Positions 53,755-62,851 of a stretch of DNA of 64,000 bases are shown here, piece after piece (positions within the stretch are counted from its first letter, which is position 1; every line of letters begins with the position of its first letter). The notes beneath the pieces are model-generated. The model had not been told where the DNA came from, made no database searches, and worked only from the letters and a program-made list of their open reading frames with translations. The stretch spans positions 1,481,946 through 1,545,945 of the forward strand of contig NC_008618.1 in assembly GCF_000010425.1 (NCBI RefSeq), given 5' to 3'. Made by a program: the position numbers and the translations under genes. This DNA comes from Bifidobacterium adolescentis ATCC 15703. GTDB taxonomy: Bacteria > Actinomycetota > Actinomycetes > Actinomycetales > Bifidobacteriaceae.

Positions 53755-56427
53755 TCATTCGATTTCGACATTAACCGTCTTTGCATGGGCTTTCGCTATG
53801 CTACGTCGCTCATTTTCGATAATAGATCGAACGTCCGCAAGCAAATCATCTGTCACCTCAGGCTTCAGGACATCACCATCGATGGCTTCACGCATCCTTC
53901 GTTCTTTGTATTTCAAACGTTTGTATACCCGGCTATCGATAAAACCATATTCCGTCGGATCATTAATGGTTTCCATGATGTGATAGCGCGTATATTGACC
54001 ATCCGGTAAACCCAAACGATGGATACGATCTCTCGACTGCAACATATACGTCAGATTGAAATTAAATTCAAAATAAACGGCATCATGCACAACATCTTGC
54101 AACGAAACCGATTCGCCCAACGTCTGAGGATTGGATACAAGCACCGCAGGCCCATTCGGGTTACGGAAATCAGCAATAAAATCTTTACGGACATCCACTG
54201 GAGTCTCGCCATAAATCAAACGATTATCTATATCGGAATCATCGAGACGCGAGGAAATCTTTTGCAAAGTATTGACGAACAACCCCCAAACAATAACCTT
54301 CTTACCCTGATTTACAAGATCTCGAATCAGCTTCAGTCCTTCTTCGAACTTCGGCGATTTCATATTATCCAAATCAAAATCTTCATAACACTTATTCGAA
54401 AGAATCGGAGTGACGGCCGTTTCTTCATGCATTAATGCCCGATTGAAGGTCTTCTCATCTATTTCTTCAGAATACTCTCCATTGGATTCCAAACCCAGAG
54501 TTCGGAAATCAATCTTCTCTTTCAGTAAAGAAGGATTTGTTGATGCTTGCATAAGCCTAATCAACTTTGCCAAACTGGATTTTTCCTGCGTCCAAATCGC
54601 GAGCGCCAACTCAAGTTGTCCAGATGAAGCGGGAGCTTCAATAATGTCATCAGGGTCAGCGGGCGGTACCCCAAGTTGGCCCTTATTCGTTCTCCAGAAG
54701 AATGGGTACAGCTTTTCATTAATCCGATCGACTAAATACTGATTTGCTTTCGATAATTCAGGAACGTCCCAGCCAAAGAAAACCGGATATTCTTTTTTGT
54801 ACAAAAGATGCAAGAAGTTATAGATATCACAATACGAATTAGGAATAGGCGTACCTGTCAATACATATCGGAAAAATGCTTTATCGCACAAATCCATGGC
54901 GGCAGTTGCTCTAGTTGCATTAACGCCTTTAATCCTATGGACCTCGTCAAAAACAATCATTGTTTGCCCATCAATCAAATCGATAAGCTGGTCATGGTAT
55001 TTCGGGAGGGATTCATAATTGACAAGGACCAAATTCGAAACCGCCCATCGTCTACGTAAATCGCCGTCAAAATTTCCATCCTGAACATCAACGACTCGCA
55101 GCTTTTTCTTAGGACCAAAGGTCTTTTGAAATTCGCTTTTCCAGGATTCGAAGGCGTTGATTGGAGAAACCACCAAAATCCTGCTAACGAATTCACCAAA
55201 CTTAGCCTTACCGCTATTGAGATAAGCGAATACGCCCAAGACCATTGCCGTTTTACCGGCGCCGGGAACCGAAAAATTAGCTGCTCGTGCCATCTTGTAC
55301 ATATAGAAAGCCGACTGCAAATGCAAAGTCTTCAATGGACGACTTACTGATTCTGAAATAACATTACGGAAAAGTGCGAACTCATCTTCGAATCGATTAA
55401 CATTTTCCTTAAGAGCAACGCCCATGTATCGATACTGTTCAATTGAATATCGTTGCTGTTTCAAATCTTGTTCTATGCGCGGATCAATCCAGAAGGCAAC
55501 TTTGCCTTCCGCTCTTTTCCGAGTTTTCTCTAGACATTGTTCAACCACAGCATAGGGAAGATCATCAAGCATTTGATGCGAATGCTCTTTAAAATATTTC
55601 CCTCCCCAATCTCCTCCTATTCTCAAATGTCTGTCTCGTTCGGATCTCTGCTCTTCTGTGGTATCAATGAACCAGACGTCTCCGTCCTTATAGATAAAAG
55701 CCCATCCCTCAAAACCTTCAGGCAACTGCGAATCTTCCTTCTGATCAACCATGCCGGGACAATCCTCCATTCCCTGATATTGAGCGAGTTGTTCATATAC
55801 CAAATCACTCACGTCTTCGGTAATCACCCCATCTTCGCGAGAAGACCATAGCCGACCAAACCGATCAACCTCCGCTTGCAGACGCTGCCTGACACGACTG
55901 CTCTCATCCCAACTTACATCCACAATAATCGACTCATAATTCGAACTGAGTCCGCCTGTCGATTCATTCGCGGATCCCGAAAAAAGAACTTTATTTCCTT
56001 CCGAATCCTCCAGTAACCCGAATTTGTCGTGGAAGATTCCTTTGCCCTCCTTCAAAAAGGCAATTTTCACATCCGCTTTTTCTTCTGCAATCAGTTTTGC
56101 CAACAACCCTAAATGCTTTTGATCAATATCATCGGCATCCTGACATTGCAGTTTTTCCCTAAGACGATTACGCCACTCATATCCTTGTTTTATTTCATCA
56201 AAATCGGTCTCGCTGATGTGACTGGATAGCAACAGCTGATAACGACCATCATTACAAGCCAATTGCTCCAGCCCGGCGGCAAGTAGCTGAATCCCTTTAA
56301 GAGAAAAATATGCCGATACCCTGCAATATCGTTTCGCCTCAGACAACGTTGGAATCAGAAAAGAGTCAACCACCTGTTGATCCGTTGTCTGATACTGCGT
56401 ATCAATTTTCAGAGACAAGAAGCTCAT
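53755..56427 (-). CDS. PLD nuclease-SNF2 helicase fusion
   Basis: An 890-residue protein. Residues 1-180 form a phospholipase D-type nuclease domain with one HxK motif (His133-Asp-Lys135) and GSANES (151-156). From about 340 it is an SNF2-type superfamily 2 ATPase: Walker A PGAGKT (388-393), DEVH (494-497), LTGTPIPN (523-530) and, near residue 820, QSRDRIHRLG. Its ATG overlaps the TGA of the ParB-like gene by four bases (ATGA), so the two are co-translated. Such ATPase-nuclease fusions are typical of phage-defence and restriction systems, where they translocate on and cut foreign DNA. Confidence 0.88.
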   Translation of the reverse strand: MSFLSLKIDTQYQTTDQQVVDSFLIPTLSEAKRYCRVSAYFSLKGIQLLAAGLEQLACNDGRYQLLLSSHISETDFDEIKQGYEWRNRLREKLQCQDADDIDQKHLGLLAKLIAEEKADVKIAFLKEGKGIFHDKFGLLEDSEGNKVLFSGSANESTGGLSSNYESIIVDVSWDESSRVRQRLQAEVDRFGRLWSSREDGVITEDVSDLVYEQLAQYQGMEDCPGMVDQKEDSQLPEGFEGWAFIYKDGDVWFIDTTEEQRSERDRHLRIGGDWGGKYFKEHSHQMLDDLPYAVVEQCLEKTRKRAEGKVAFWIDPRIEQDLKQQRYSIEQYRYMGVALKENVNRFEDEFALFRNVISESVSRPLKTLHLQSAFYMYKMARAANFSVPGAGKTAMVLGVFAYLNSGKAKFGEFVSRILVVSPINAFESWKSEFQKTFGPKKKLRVVDVQDGNFDGDLRRRWAVSNLVLVNYESLPKYHDQLIDLIDGQTMIVFDEVHRIKGVNATRATAAMDLCDKAFFRYVLTGTPIPNSYCDIYNFLHLLYKKEYPVFFGWDVPELSKANQYLVDRINEKLYPFFWRTNKGQLGVPPADPDDIIEAPASSGQLELALAIWTQEKSSLAKLIRLMQASTNPSLLKEKIDFRTLGLESNGEYSEEIDEKTFNRALMHEETAVTPILSNKCYEDFDLDNMKSPKFEEGLKLIRDLVNQGKKVIVWGLFVNTLQKISSRLDDSDIDNRLIYGETPVDVRKDFIADFRNPNGPAVLVSNPQTLGESVSLQDVVHDAVYFEFNFNLTYMLQSRDRIHRLGLPDGQYTRYHIMETINDPTEYGFIDSRVYKRLKYKERRMREAIDGDVLKPEVTDDLLADVRSIIENERRSIAKAHAKTVNVEIE

Positions 56428-57698
56428 AGCAGATTACCCGTCTGAGATAAAACATCATAATCCTTACGAACGATCATTCCGATTTTCTCCAAATCCGCAG
56501 CCACGTCCTTGGATTGCTCCACCGTAAGGTTTTCCAAAGTAGCAGTATCAATGCTTTCAAGCGATTCCACACACGCACTTACAGTTTCGACTACTTTTTG
56601 AAGCTCGCCTCTGTACTCGTTCATCTTTCCCAAACGTCGACTAGACCGCATAAAATCATTCGACGCAGCCTTAATCCCTTCGCTCGAATTCAGAATCTGC
56701 GAAATCTGAGATGCATCAGAGACAGGTGTATCCTGGAAAGCATCATATATCGTGTCAACATTGTCTTCCGTAAGACAAACCCAATCATCCTTCTTGGAAA
56801 CCATGGATTGAAGCTCTTTACGAATAAGACGTGTGATATCTCCACCCTCATTCGCATCCGTCCCAGAATAATGCATCGACAGCAAAGCGAAAACCGCACT
56901 CTTGACTTCCCCATCGTCAAGTAGCTTATTTTTGTCGAGAACCCTTCTCACCTCATTCATCGGTCCGTCAAGCCGAAGCTCTTTGGCAATGTAATAAGCG
57001 TCCCTCGGAGCACCAATAAATTCAAGATACGAAGAAATCAGCTTCGCTTCCTTAATATCGTTGTTTATTCCCCTTGCTCGTTCTTTGCCGATACTTTTCG
57101 CATACTCCTGAGGAGTCATTATTTTTTCGACGTAAACGGTGTTATACACATCGAAAATTCGATCGATCGGATCATAGTCCTGTCGGTCTTCTTTTCCCAT
57201 CTGCAAATCAAGCTCAAGCTGCTTGATTGTTTTTTTATCAACAGAATTGGTGATATCAAAATCAAGAATCGCAGCTTCAAAGTATTGTTCTATGCCTTTG
57301 CTCTTTTGAATTCGGCGCAATGCCGTAAACCGGCGATTGCCATCAATCACACGGCCGTCATCCAGCACGACACCAGGCTCCTCTTGACCTCTATCTGAAA
57401 TCGATTCCTGGGTCGCCTTCATGCGCTGTTCATTCGATTTAAAGATAAAACTCTCAAACAAATCGTTATACTCAGGATTTTCATCATCCAAGGCGGGGTT
57501 CAAGACCACCTCTGGATGCCCACTAACGTATTTTTGAAGAGCTGTACTAATTCGCCCATTTTGATTGTTGTAATAAAGGTATTTAAGGGGAATACGATAT
57601 ATGGCCTCAAGCCGCTGCACTCCATCTATCGTGTACTTACGTCTCGCGTCGGTCAATTTAATCAGTCCATCAGCAGCGAGCTTCTTCAACGAAATCAT
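56424..57698 (-). CDS. ParB-like nuclease-domain protein
   Basis: A 424-residue protein. An N-terminal ParB/sulfiredoxin-like domain is recognisable from RKYTIDGVQRLEAIYRIP and GVVLDDGRVIDGNRRFTALRRI; the GNRR loop binds nucleotide in this superfamily. The rest is helical with a possible HTH near MTPQEYAKSIGKERA. AAAGG precedes ATG 57698. Its end overlaps the PLD-SNF2 gene, giving a two-gene unit. Proteins of this kind (compare DndB-like proteins) occur in modification and defence loci and may supply DNA recognition or CTP switching; that role is inferred. Confidence 0.78.
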   Translation of the reverse strand: MISLKKLAADGLIKLTDARRKYTIDGVQRLEAIYRIPLKYLYYNNQNGRISTALQKYVSGHPEVVLNPALDDENPEYNDLFESFIFKSNEQRMKATQESISDRGQEEPGVVLDDGRVIDGNRRFTALRRIQKSKGIEQYFEAAILDFDITNSVDKKTIKQLELDLQMGKEDRQDYDPIDRIFDVYNTVYVEKIMTPQEYAKSIGKERARGINNDIKEAKLISSYLEFIGAPRDAYYIAKELRLDGPMNEVRRVLDKNKLLDDGEVKSAVFALLSMHYSGTDANEGGDITRLIRKELQSMVSKKDDWVCLTEDNVDTIYDAFQDTPVSDASQISQILNSSEGIKAASNDFMRSSRRLGKMNEYRGELQKVVETVSACVESLESIDTATLENLTVEQSKDVAADLEKIGMIVRKDYDVLSQTGNLL

Positions 57699-57872
57699 CG
57701 CAGGCCTTTCCCTTTTTCCAATACTTTTTTCCTATTGCTTTCGCAAAGCAAGCCATAAATATTCAATCAAATATACTATGGCCAAGAATTTGATAGAGGA
57801 ATATCATCAAATACTCGAATCATGACTAGCACGAATGTCTTCAAGACAATGCTTCGCCTGCTTGCACCAATT

Positions 57873-59333
57873 TCATTTCACATTGCCGTTCACTTTTTGA
57901 TTCTCACGAATCAGTTCGGCCACATAATGTCGATCGAGCCAGAAGCATTGCTTGGTAATCGATTCGCCATTAGGCAGACGCGCCACGTCATCGCTGTTCT
58001 GCCCTTTCGGCCTTAAATGGCAGACTCCGTTGAAGCTCGCTCCAGGAAGTAAATTGGTTCCTCGTCCGTAATGTACCGACCCACCGCTCAGCATCAATTC
58101 ATGCAGCCGCTCCCAGACCGGACGGACATACTGTTCGATATCCTTTTCCGGCATATTCCAAAGGAATCCTCCAACAAGACGGTCATTACCGGCCACATGT
58201 TGCGAATACGGTACCGGAGATTTAAATGAGACAATAAAGAACTTGTTCTCTTCGAAATACTCGTACAGGAACGAGTCTTCCCATTTCGCATCAAAGGATG
58301 CTAGTCCCTGCCACTCTTCCTCTGTAATCTGGCGAAAAGACATGTTTTCCTTCGGGAGCCCATCCGGATACAATACGACAGTCTTCAGCTTGGTCACATT
58401 GGCCTTGCGGAATTGTTCAATCGTATCGACGCTACGCCCTTCCGCACCAACCATTTTCATGACGAGCCGGCTCTTGCTGGCTTTCGAATCCGATTTCGAA
58501 ATACCCAATCGAAGAGCGATGTCATCAACACTTCTCCCGATGTACGGGCTCATTTGTTGCCACAGGAATTCAGAAAGCGTCTGGTTCGACGGAATCGGCA
58601 AACTGTATTCCTCAATGCGGCTTACCAAAGCACGTTCGGCAATCGACGTCATGAAAGATGATTTGAAGCTGAACGCACGCTGTTTCGCACGTATCCGCGC
58701 CTTACCAGAGCCGGCTGGCGCGGGAGCATCTCTCATACTGGAAGCATTCGCACCCTTCGTGCATGCGGCAAGATAGTTTGTGTCCGATTCCGAAAGCTGA
58801 TTTGCATGCCCCGAGGCAACTTTCTCGTGAATCGTCTCCCAATCATCTCGAATCGTCGCCAAATCGTTTTCATCATAATGCAAGACAACAGATTTCAAGA
58901 CCTTGCAGTCCAAGCGTGATTGGGTTTTCTTGTCTTCGCGGTCATCGTAGTAGTACACCATGATGATGTTCTTCGACTTATTCCAAAACCGGGAATCTTC
59001 AAAATTTTCCTTAGGCAGATTCTCGTAATTGATGATGTCAAGGACAAGTCTCTCCTTGGCAACTGTCTTCGTACGTTTGCCCTTGCCGGAATGCTTCAGT
59101 GGGGTCACTTTAAGCTCATAACGCGTATCGCCAACGAGGATATCAGCCTCAGCATCTGAGTTGACAGGATAATGCAGAACGGATTCCTCAATGATATTGC
59201 CAAGCGAGCCCTTGTTTCCTGCCGAATCGCCACGACCTGTTTCGTCAAGTTCTCGAAAAGTCTTCCCCTCAGCTGCAATCAACAGTTTCGTGACTTCTTC
59301 CAATGATGAAAAACTACGCTCTTCGTTCAACAT
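57873..59333 (-). CDS. Sau3AI-type restriction endonuclease
   Basis: About 486 residues from ATG 59333, which has GGGAG 8 bases upstream and gives the length of Sau3AI; a reading from 59450 adds 39 residues. The catalytic set is Asp64, Glu73 and Lys75 (EADILVGDTRYELKVTP), followed by the C-terminal allosteric domain ending in CHLRPKGQNSDDVARLPNGESITKQCFWLD. Family members cut GATC regardless of adenine methylation and are blocked by C5 methylation. It is divergent from the methyltransferase at 59528, giving a type II pair. Recognition of GATC is by homology only. Confidence 0.9.
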   Translation of the reverse strand: MLNEERSFSSLEEVTKLLIAAEGKTFRELDETGRGDSAGNKGSLGNIIEESVLHYPVNSDAEADILVGDTRYELKVTPLKHSGKGKRTKTVAKERLVLDIINYENLPKENFEDSRFWNKSKNIIMVYYYDDREDKKTQSRLDCKVLKSVVLHYDENDLATIRDDWETIHEKVASGHANQLSESDTNYLAACTKGANASSMRDAPAPAGSGKARIRAKQRAFSFKSSFMTSIAERALVSRIEEYSLPIPSNQTLSEFLWQQMSPYIGRSVDDIALRLGISKSDSKASKSRLVMKMVGAEGRSVDTIEQFRKANVTKLKTVVLYPDGLPKENMSFRQITEEEWQGLASFDAKWEDSFLYEYFEENKFFIVSFKSPVPYSQHVAGNDRLVGGFLWNMPEKDIEQYVRPVWERLHELMLSGGSVHYGRGTNLLPGASFNGVCHLRPKGQNSDDVARLPNGESITKQCFWLDRHYVAELIRENQKVNGNVK

Positions 59334-59480
59334 CGAACTAGCTCCCACATCTCTTTCGAGGCCATTCCAATTCAGCCCCAACTCTTTTGCATTTAACCAC
59401 CGTAAGCCCCTTTTATAAACACGACACACTGAATTTGATCGATTCCTCATGATTAGATAAGATATTGGCCAGTAGTATCT

Positions 59481-59494
59481 CGAACGATCGTTCG
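59481..59494. promoter_or_regulatory. SOS-type palindrome in the R-M divergent promoter
   Basis: CGAACGATCGTTCG is a perfect 14-bp palindrome. Its CGAAC-N4-GTTCG form matches the Gram-positive LexA box, and its centre is GATC, the presumed target of this restriction-modification pair. It lies 33 bases before the methyltransferase start and serves the divergent endonuclease promoter too. Confidence 0.65.
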
Positions 59495-59527
59495 GATCGC
59501 AAGAGTTAAAGGAGCGCGAGAGCTGTA

Positions 59528-60802
59528 ATGAGCAAGGAAATCAAAGTCGTTGAACTATTCGCCGGCGTTGGCGGATTCCGACTTGGACTTGATGGTTACA
59601 GCAATCCCAAGTATCCCGATTTCGAGATGAAGCCAGCCGGCAATTTCCACACCGTCTGGGCCAATAATTGGGAGCCAGATGGGCGACCCACCAAACAATT
59701 CGCATGGCGCTGCTACGAAAAGCGCTTTGGCGAAGGAAGCTGCGTCAATGAAGATATCGCAGTCGTTGTCGAACAAATCAAAAATGGCGAACGTGAATTG
59801 CCGGAATTCGACATGCTCGTTGGAGGCTTCCCCTGCCAAGATTATTCGGTCGCGAAGCCCGCAAGTCTTGCATCTGGCATTGAAGGTAAAAAAGGCGTGC
59901 TTTGGTGGAGCATCAACGCCATTCTTGAAATGCGCCACCCGAAGTATGTACTTCTTGAGAACGTCGACCGACTTCTGAAATCTCCTACCGCACAACGTGG
60001 CCGCGATTTCGCGATTATTCTCTCTTGCCTATATCGCTTGGGCTATTCTGTGGAATGGCACGTGGTGAATGCTGCCGATTACGGCATGCCACAACGTCGC
60101 CGACGCGTATACATTTACGCTGAACATGACGCTCCAAAATGGGATTTGGAAAACCAGCTCTTCCATGTGGGGGTCGAAGCACGAGCTTTCCCCATCGAAC
60201 CGGATGAGCGATTCGGAGCTGAACGTTTCTCCGTCAGCAAAGACCCTTATAGGTCCACGAAAGAATTCGGCATCGGAGACAAAATCTCACGATTCAAGGA
60301 AGCCGGCGTAATGCAGAACGGTAAGGTGCTTACACGCCGAGTCAAGCCCATCTACAACGGCCCACAGCGTACGTTGGGTGAATTCCTCGTACCGATCGAG
60401 CAGGTTCCGGAAGAATTCTTCATCACTGGAGACAATCTCAAGTCATGGGAATATCTCAAAGGCGGCAAACACGAGAAACGCACCGCTAGTAACGGACATG
60501 AATACGTCTACTCTGAAGGTCCCATCGCATTCCCCGATCCGTTGGATAAGCCGAGCCGCACCATTCTCACTGGAGAAGGCGGCCGTGGAGCAAGCCGCAC
60601 CAAGCATGTAGTCATGCAGAATGGGCGGCTAAGAAGACTCGTTCCCGACGAGCTGGATCAGCTCCAGCGTTTCCCGAAAGGCTGGACCGACGACGGAATG
60701 ACAGACGGACATCGCGCTTTCTGTATGGGCAATGCCCTCGTTACGGAAATTCCGCATCGCATCGGCAAAGTCATCGCTGAAGACAACGATTCGAAACGGT
60801 AA
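59528..60802 (+). CDS. C5-cytosine DNA methyltransferase (Sau3AI type)
   Basis: A 424-residue m5C methyltransferase with all key motifs: I VVELFAGVGGFRLGLDG, IV GGFPCQDYSVAK with catalytic Cys103, VI ENVDR (Glu144), VIII YGMPQRRRRVYI and X MGNALVTEI. It transfers methyl from SAM to cytosine and protects host DNA from the partner nuclease. AAAGGAG lies upstream. It is divergent from the Sau3AI-like gene. GATC specificity is by partner homology. Confidence 0.95.
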   Translation: MSKEIKVVELFAGVGGFRLGLDGYSNPKYPDFEMKPAGNFHTVWANNWEPDGRPTKQFAWRCYEKRFGEGSCVNEDIAVVVEQIKNGERELPEFDMLVGGFPCQDYSVAKPASLASGIEGKKGVLWWSINAILEMRHPKYVLLENVDRLLKSPTAQRGRDFAIILSCLYRLGYSVEWHVVNAADYGMPQRRRRVYIYAEHDAPKWDLENQLFHVGVEARAFPIEPDERFGAERFSVSKDPYRSTKEFGIGDKISRFKEAGVMQNGKVLTRRVKPIYNGPQRTLGEFLVPIEQVPEEFFITGDNLKSWEYLKGGKHEKRTASNGHEYVYSEGPIAFPDPLDKPSRTILTGEGGRGASRTKHVVMQNGRLRRLVPDELDQLQRFPKGWTDDGMTDGHRAFCMGNALVTEIPHRIGKVIAEDNDSKR

Positions 60803-61076
60803 ATCAAACGAATTCCGGTGGCTGTTGGACGGAACGGAACGTACTCCGGAATGGCAGAATCGCCATTTTGTGCCGGTTTTCATCCGTCGTAAAGCCGAGG
60901 AGCAGGAGAAATCCTATTATTTCATCGGCAGCGCGGTTGCATTGGATGATGTGCGCGAATCGGTGAACCGCAGCGAGGACGGCAGTGAGTCAAAGGTGGT
61001 CGTTTCCACGCTCAATCTCATCAAGCCGGTCGATCCGGAGCTCTACCGCCATCTCACCGGCAAGTCCGCGCTGTAA
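60795..61076 (+). pseudogene. Remnant like the C-terminus of DUF3427 restriction helicases
   Basis: The reading NEFRWLLDGTERTPEW...RHFVPVFIRRKAEEQEKSYYFIGSAVAL...STLNLIKPVDPELYRHL follows the end pattern of DUF3427 domains, which close PLD-helicase restriction proteins. It begins within or just after the methyltransferase end, in another frame, with no start or upstream domains. It looks like the tail left from an earlier restriction helicase replaced by the present genes. A 114-codon frame from 60732 is open but overlaps the methyltransferase. Confidence 0.6.
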
Positions 61077-61499
61077 TCCGCGGTCGTTTTGCAATTCCTT
61101 TTGCCTATCTCGAGTCGGATACGCCAGGCACAAGTGAGTCGTCCATCATCGGCGTCAGAAACACGACTTATCAAAATCAGACGCATTCACACAGACCATA
61201 ATCAACTACACATGTTCATATGAACACTAGAGCAACACGAATTTCCAAAATAAAAAGAACACGCTCAATGTTATCTTTTTCCATTTCTTTTACCCCATGG
61301 CAGATTGCCTATATTGCAACGAATTAACGCACACAACCACAAATATGGCTTATCTTCAGCGATTTCAACGCCCATTAATCGTGATATCGTTATTCATGGA
61401 CAGAAAAACTATCCACCACACATGTTCGCTTTTCATCTAAAGAGAACACGAAAACAAACATTACTCATGTTCACAAATACAAGGTAAAAGGACAAAGCC
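61077..61499. other. AT-rich gap with repeated GAACA/TGTTC half sites
   Basis: No gene is seen in these 423 bases. TGTTCATATGAACA (61213-61226) is a perfect palindrome. Further GAACAC or TGTTC half sites occur around 61256, 61423, 61443 and 61469. They probably form the control region of the gene at 61500. Confidence 0.45.
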
Positions 61500-61922
61500 A
61501 TGGCCGATAAGAACCCCATCATCACCGTAGATCTCAACATGTTCAGCCAAGACGCCGAGGCGAAGACCACTGAAGCCAATAAAGTCGCCAAGAGCCTCGG
61601 CATCAGCGACGAGGCACTCGCCAAAGTCGAAGACTTCAAACGAACGCTTACCGAGCATAACGCTTGGGATCTGCCGTTCATGGGCTACGTGAACGAGGAC
61701 GGCTACGGCTACGCCTACGTACCGGACGCGGCCATCACCATGAATCCCTATTGGGACGCGCATAAGGAATTCATGAATCTGCCCGAAGACGTGCAGACCG
61801 CCTTCGCCATCCGCATGCTATTCACGCATCGTCCGGTCGATCGCTACGGCGCGGATATGTTCCTGCACTACCACCGTGGCTTCCAAGTGAACTTCATCGG
61901 CTCCGGCGCCAACAAGTACTGA
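61500..61922 (+). CDS. Hypothetical protein
   Basis: A 140-residue soluble, acidic protein I do not recognise. It opens with a charged helical part (SQDAEAKTTEANKVAKSLGISDEALAKVEDFKRTL), followed by an aromatic-rich segment (GYVNEDGYGYAYVPDAAITMNPYWDAHKEF). ATG 61500 follows AAAAGGAC. Ordinary codon use and its own 423-bp upstream region indicate a real gene. It is convergent with the PH-domain gene. Confidence 0.7.
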   Translation: MADKNPIITVDLNMFSQDAEAKTTEANKVAKSLGISDEALAKVEDFKRTLTEHNAWDLPFMGYVNEDGYGYAYVPDAAITMNPYWDAHKEFMNLPEDVQTAFAIRMLFTHRPVDRYGADMFLHYHRGFQVNFIGSGANKY

Positions 61923-61983
61923 TCGGGATCGCCCGAATAGTTCTCGTGCACAAAACCATTCCGAAACAGACAACCCAAACGAC

Positions 61984-62026
61984 AAGGTGGTTTGCACATA
62001 TATCGAACCTATGCGCAAACCACCTT
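61984..62026. terminator. Hairpin between convergent genes
   Basis: AAGGTGGTTTGC (61984-61995) and GCAAACCACCTT (62015-62026) form a perfect 12-bp stem with a 19-base loop, between the hypothetical gene and the PH-domain gene. It may terminate both. Confidence 0.65.
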
Positions 62027-62053
62027 CATCGACTCATTTCGCGCCGCTACAGC

Positions 62054-62503
62054 TTACTGACCGTCCGCATAGGCACCCGCATCAAAACCGTCGACATCCA
62101 GACCATCTGAACCAGGACCAAATTCCCGTCCACCCGGTCCTCCGAGGAACTCACGAGCGGACATGCCATTCTCCTTCCGGGACGCATCCACAGCCTCCTG
62201 CAGCACCTGACGCACCTCGAAACCGTTAATCACGTTCTTCAGTGCCACCACGCCGTTGCCAGACGACTGGTCACGCGTATCCAGCACAAGCGTGCTCATA
62301 CCGAAAATACGCTGCAGGAACGTACGCTCCACACTGATGTCAACGATACGAAACAGCTTGATCAGGTTGAATCTCTCATTCAAGATACCGGTTTTGACGC
62401 TCAATTCCCGATCGGTAAGCGTGTATACGGTGAATGTGAATGGCGTACGGCACCAATTACGCTTACGCTGCCGCCACAAGACATTGCCACTTGCAACCTT
62501 CAT
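62054..62503 (-). CDS. Bacterial PH-domain protein
   Basis: A 149-residue protein whose first 100 residues fit the bacterial PH domain (YdbS/bPH_2-like): FTVYTLTDRELSVKTGILNERFNLIKLFRIVDISVERTFLQRIFGMSTLVLDTRD...ALKNVINGFEVRQVLQEAVDASR. The tail is glycine- and aspartate-rich and disordered. No membrane helix. The role is unknown; related domains in bacteria act near the membrane. Confidence 0.75.
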   Translation of the reverse strand: MKVASGNVLWRQRKRNWCRTPFTFTVYTLTDRELSVKTGILNERFNLIKLFRIVDISVERTFLQRIFGMSTLVLDTRDQSSGNGVVALKNVINGFEVRQVLQEAVDASRKENGMSAREFLGGPGGREFGPGSDGLDVDGFDAGAYADGQ

Positions 62504-62851
62504 AGGTAATTCTCTTTCTTACCTGACCATAACGGGCCTTTATGGACCCGCCTAAGTCCACGGAATACGCCACGACTACGTGACGTATGCAACAACAATC
62601 GCAATTCTACCGGCCAGGACACCCAACTTATCTCGAATCACGGAGACAGCGGCAACGGCACGAATCGCAATCACAACCAAGAGCTCATAATAAGCGCGCA
62701 GAAGTGTTTCACAGAATGTTTCATGCATCGAAACTGGAACTTTCGGCACGAGCGCCATATCATGCTATAGGCTTGGGCGTCAGTAGCGAACTGATAAGAC
62801 ATATTCAACCACAACACCGCCTCACCTAGATGCGCAATGGAAAGGCATGCA
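62504..62851. other. Divergent promoter region
   Basis: 348 bases between the PH-domain gene and the last gene. I see no coding frame with a convincing start, no strong palindrome and no RNA gene. It probably holds both promoters. Confidence 0.4.

Noticed and set aside
53755..57698. DISARM or BREX system
   Set aside because: A PLD domain and an SNF2 motor are present, but no DUF1998 protein, adenine methylase, PglZ, BrxL or other required partners are seen.
46854..61076. Insertion sequence or integrase-borne island
   Set aside because: No transposase, integrase or clear terminal direct repeats are seen in the window, so mobility rests only on gene content and base composition.
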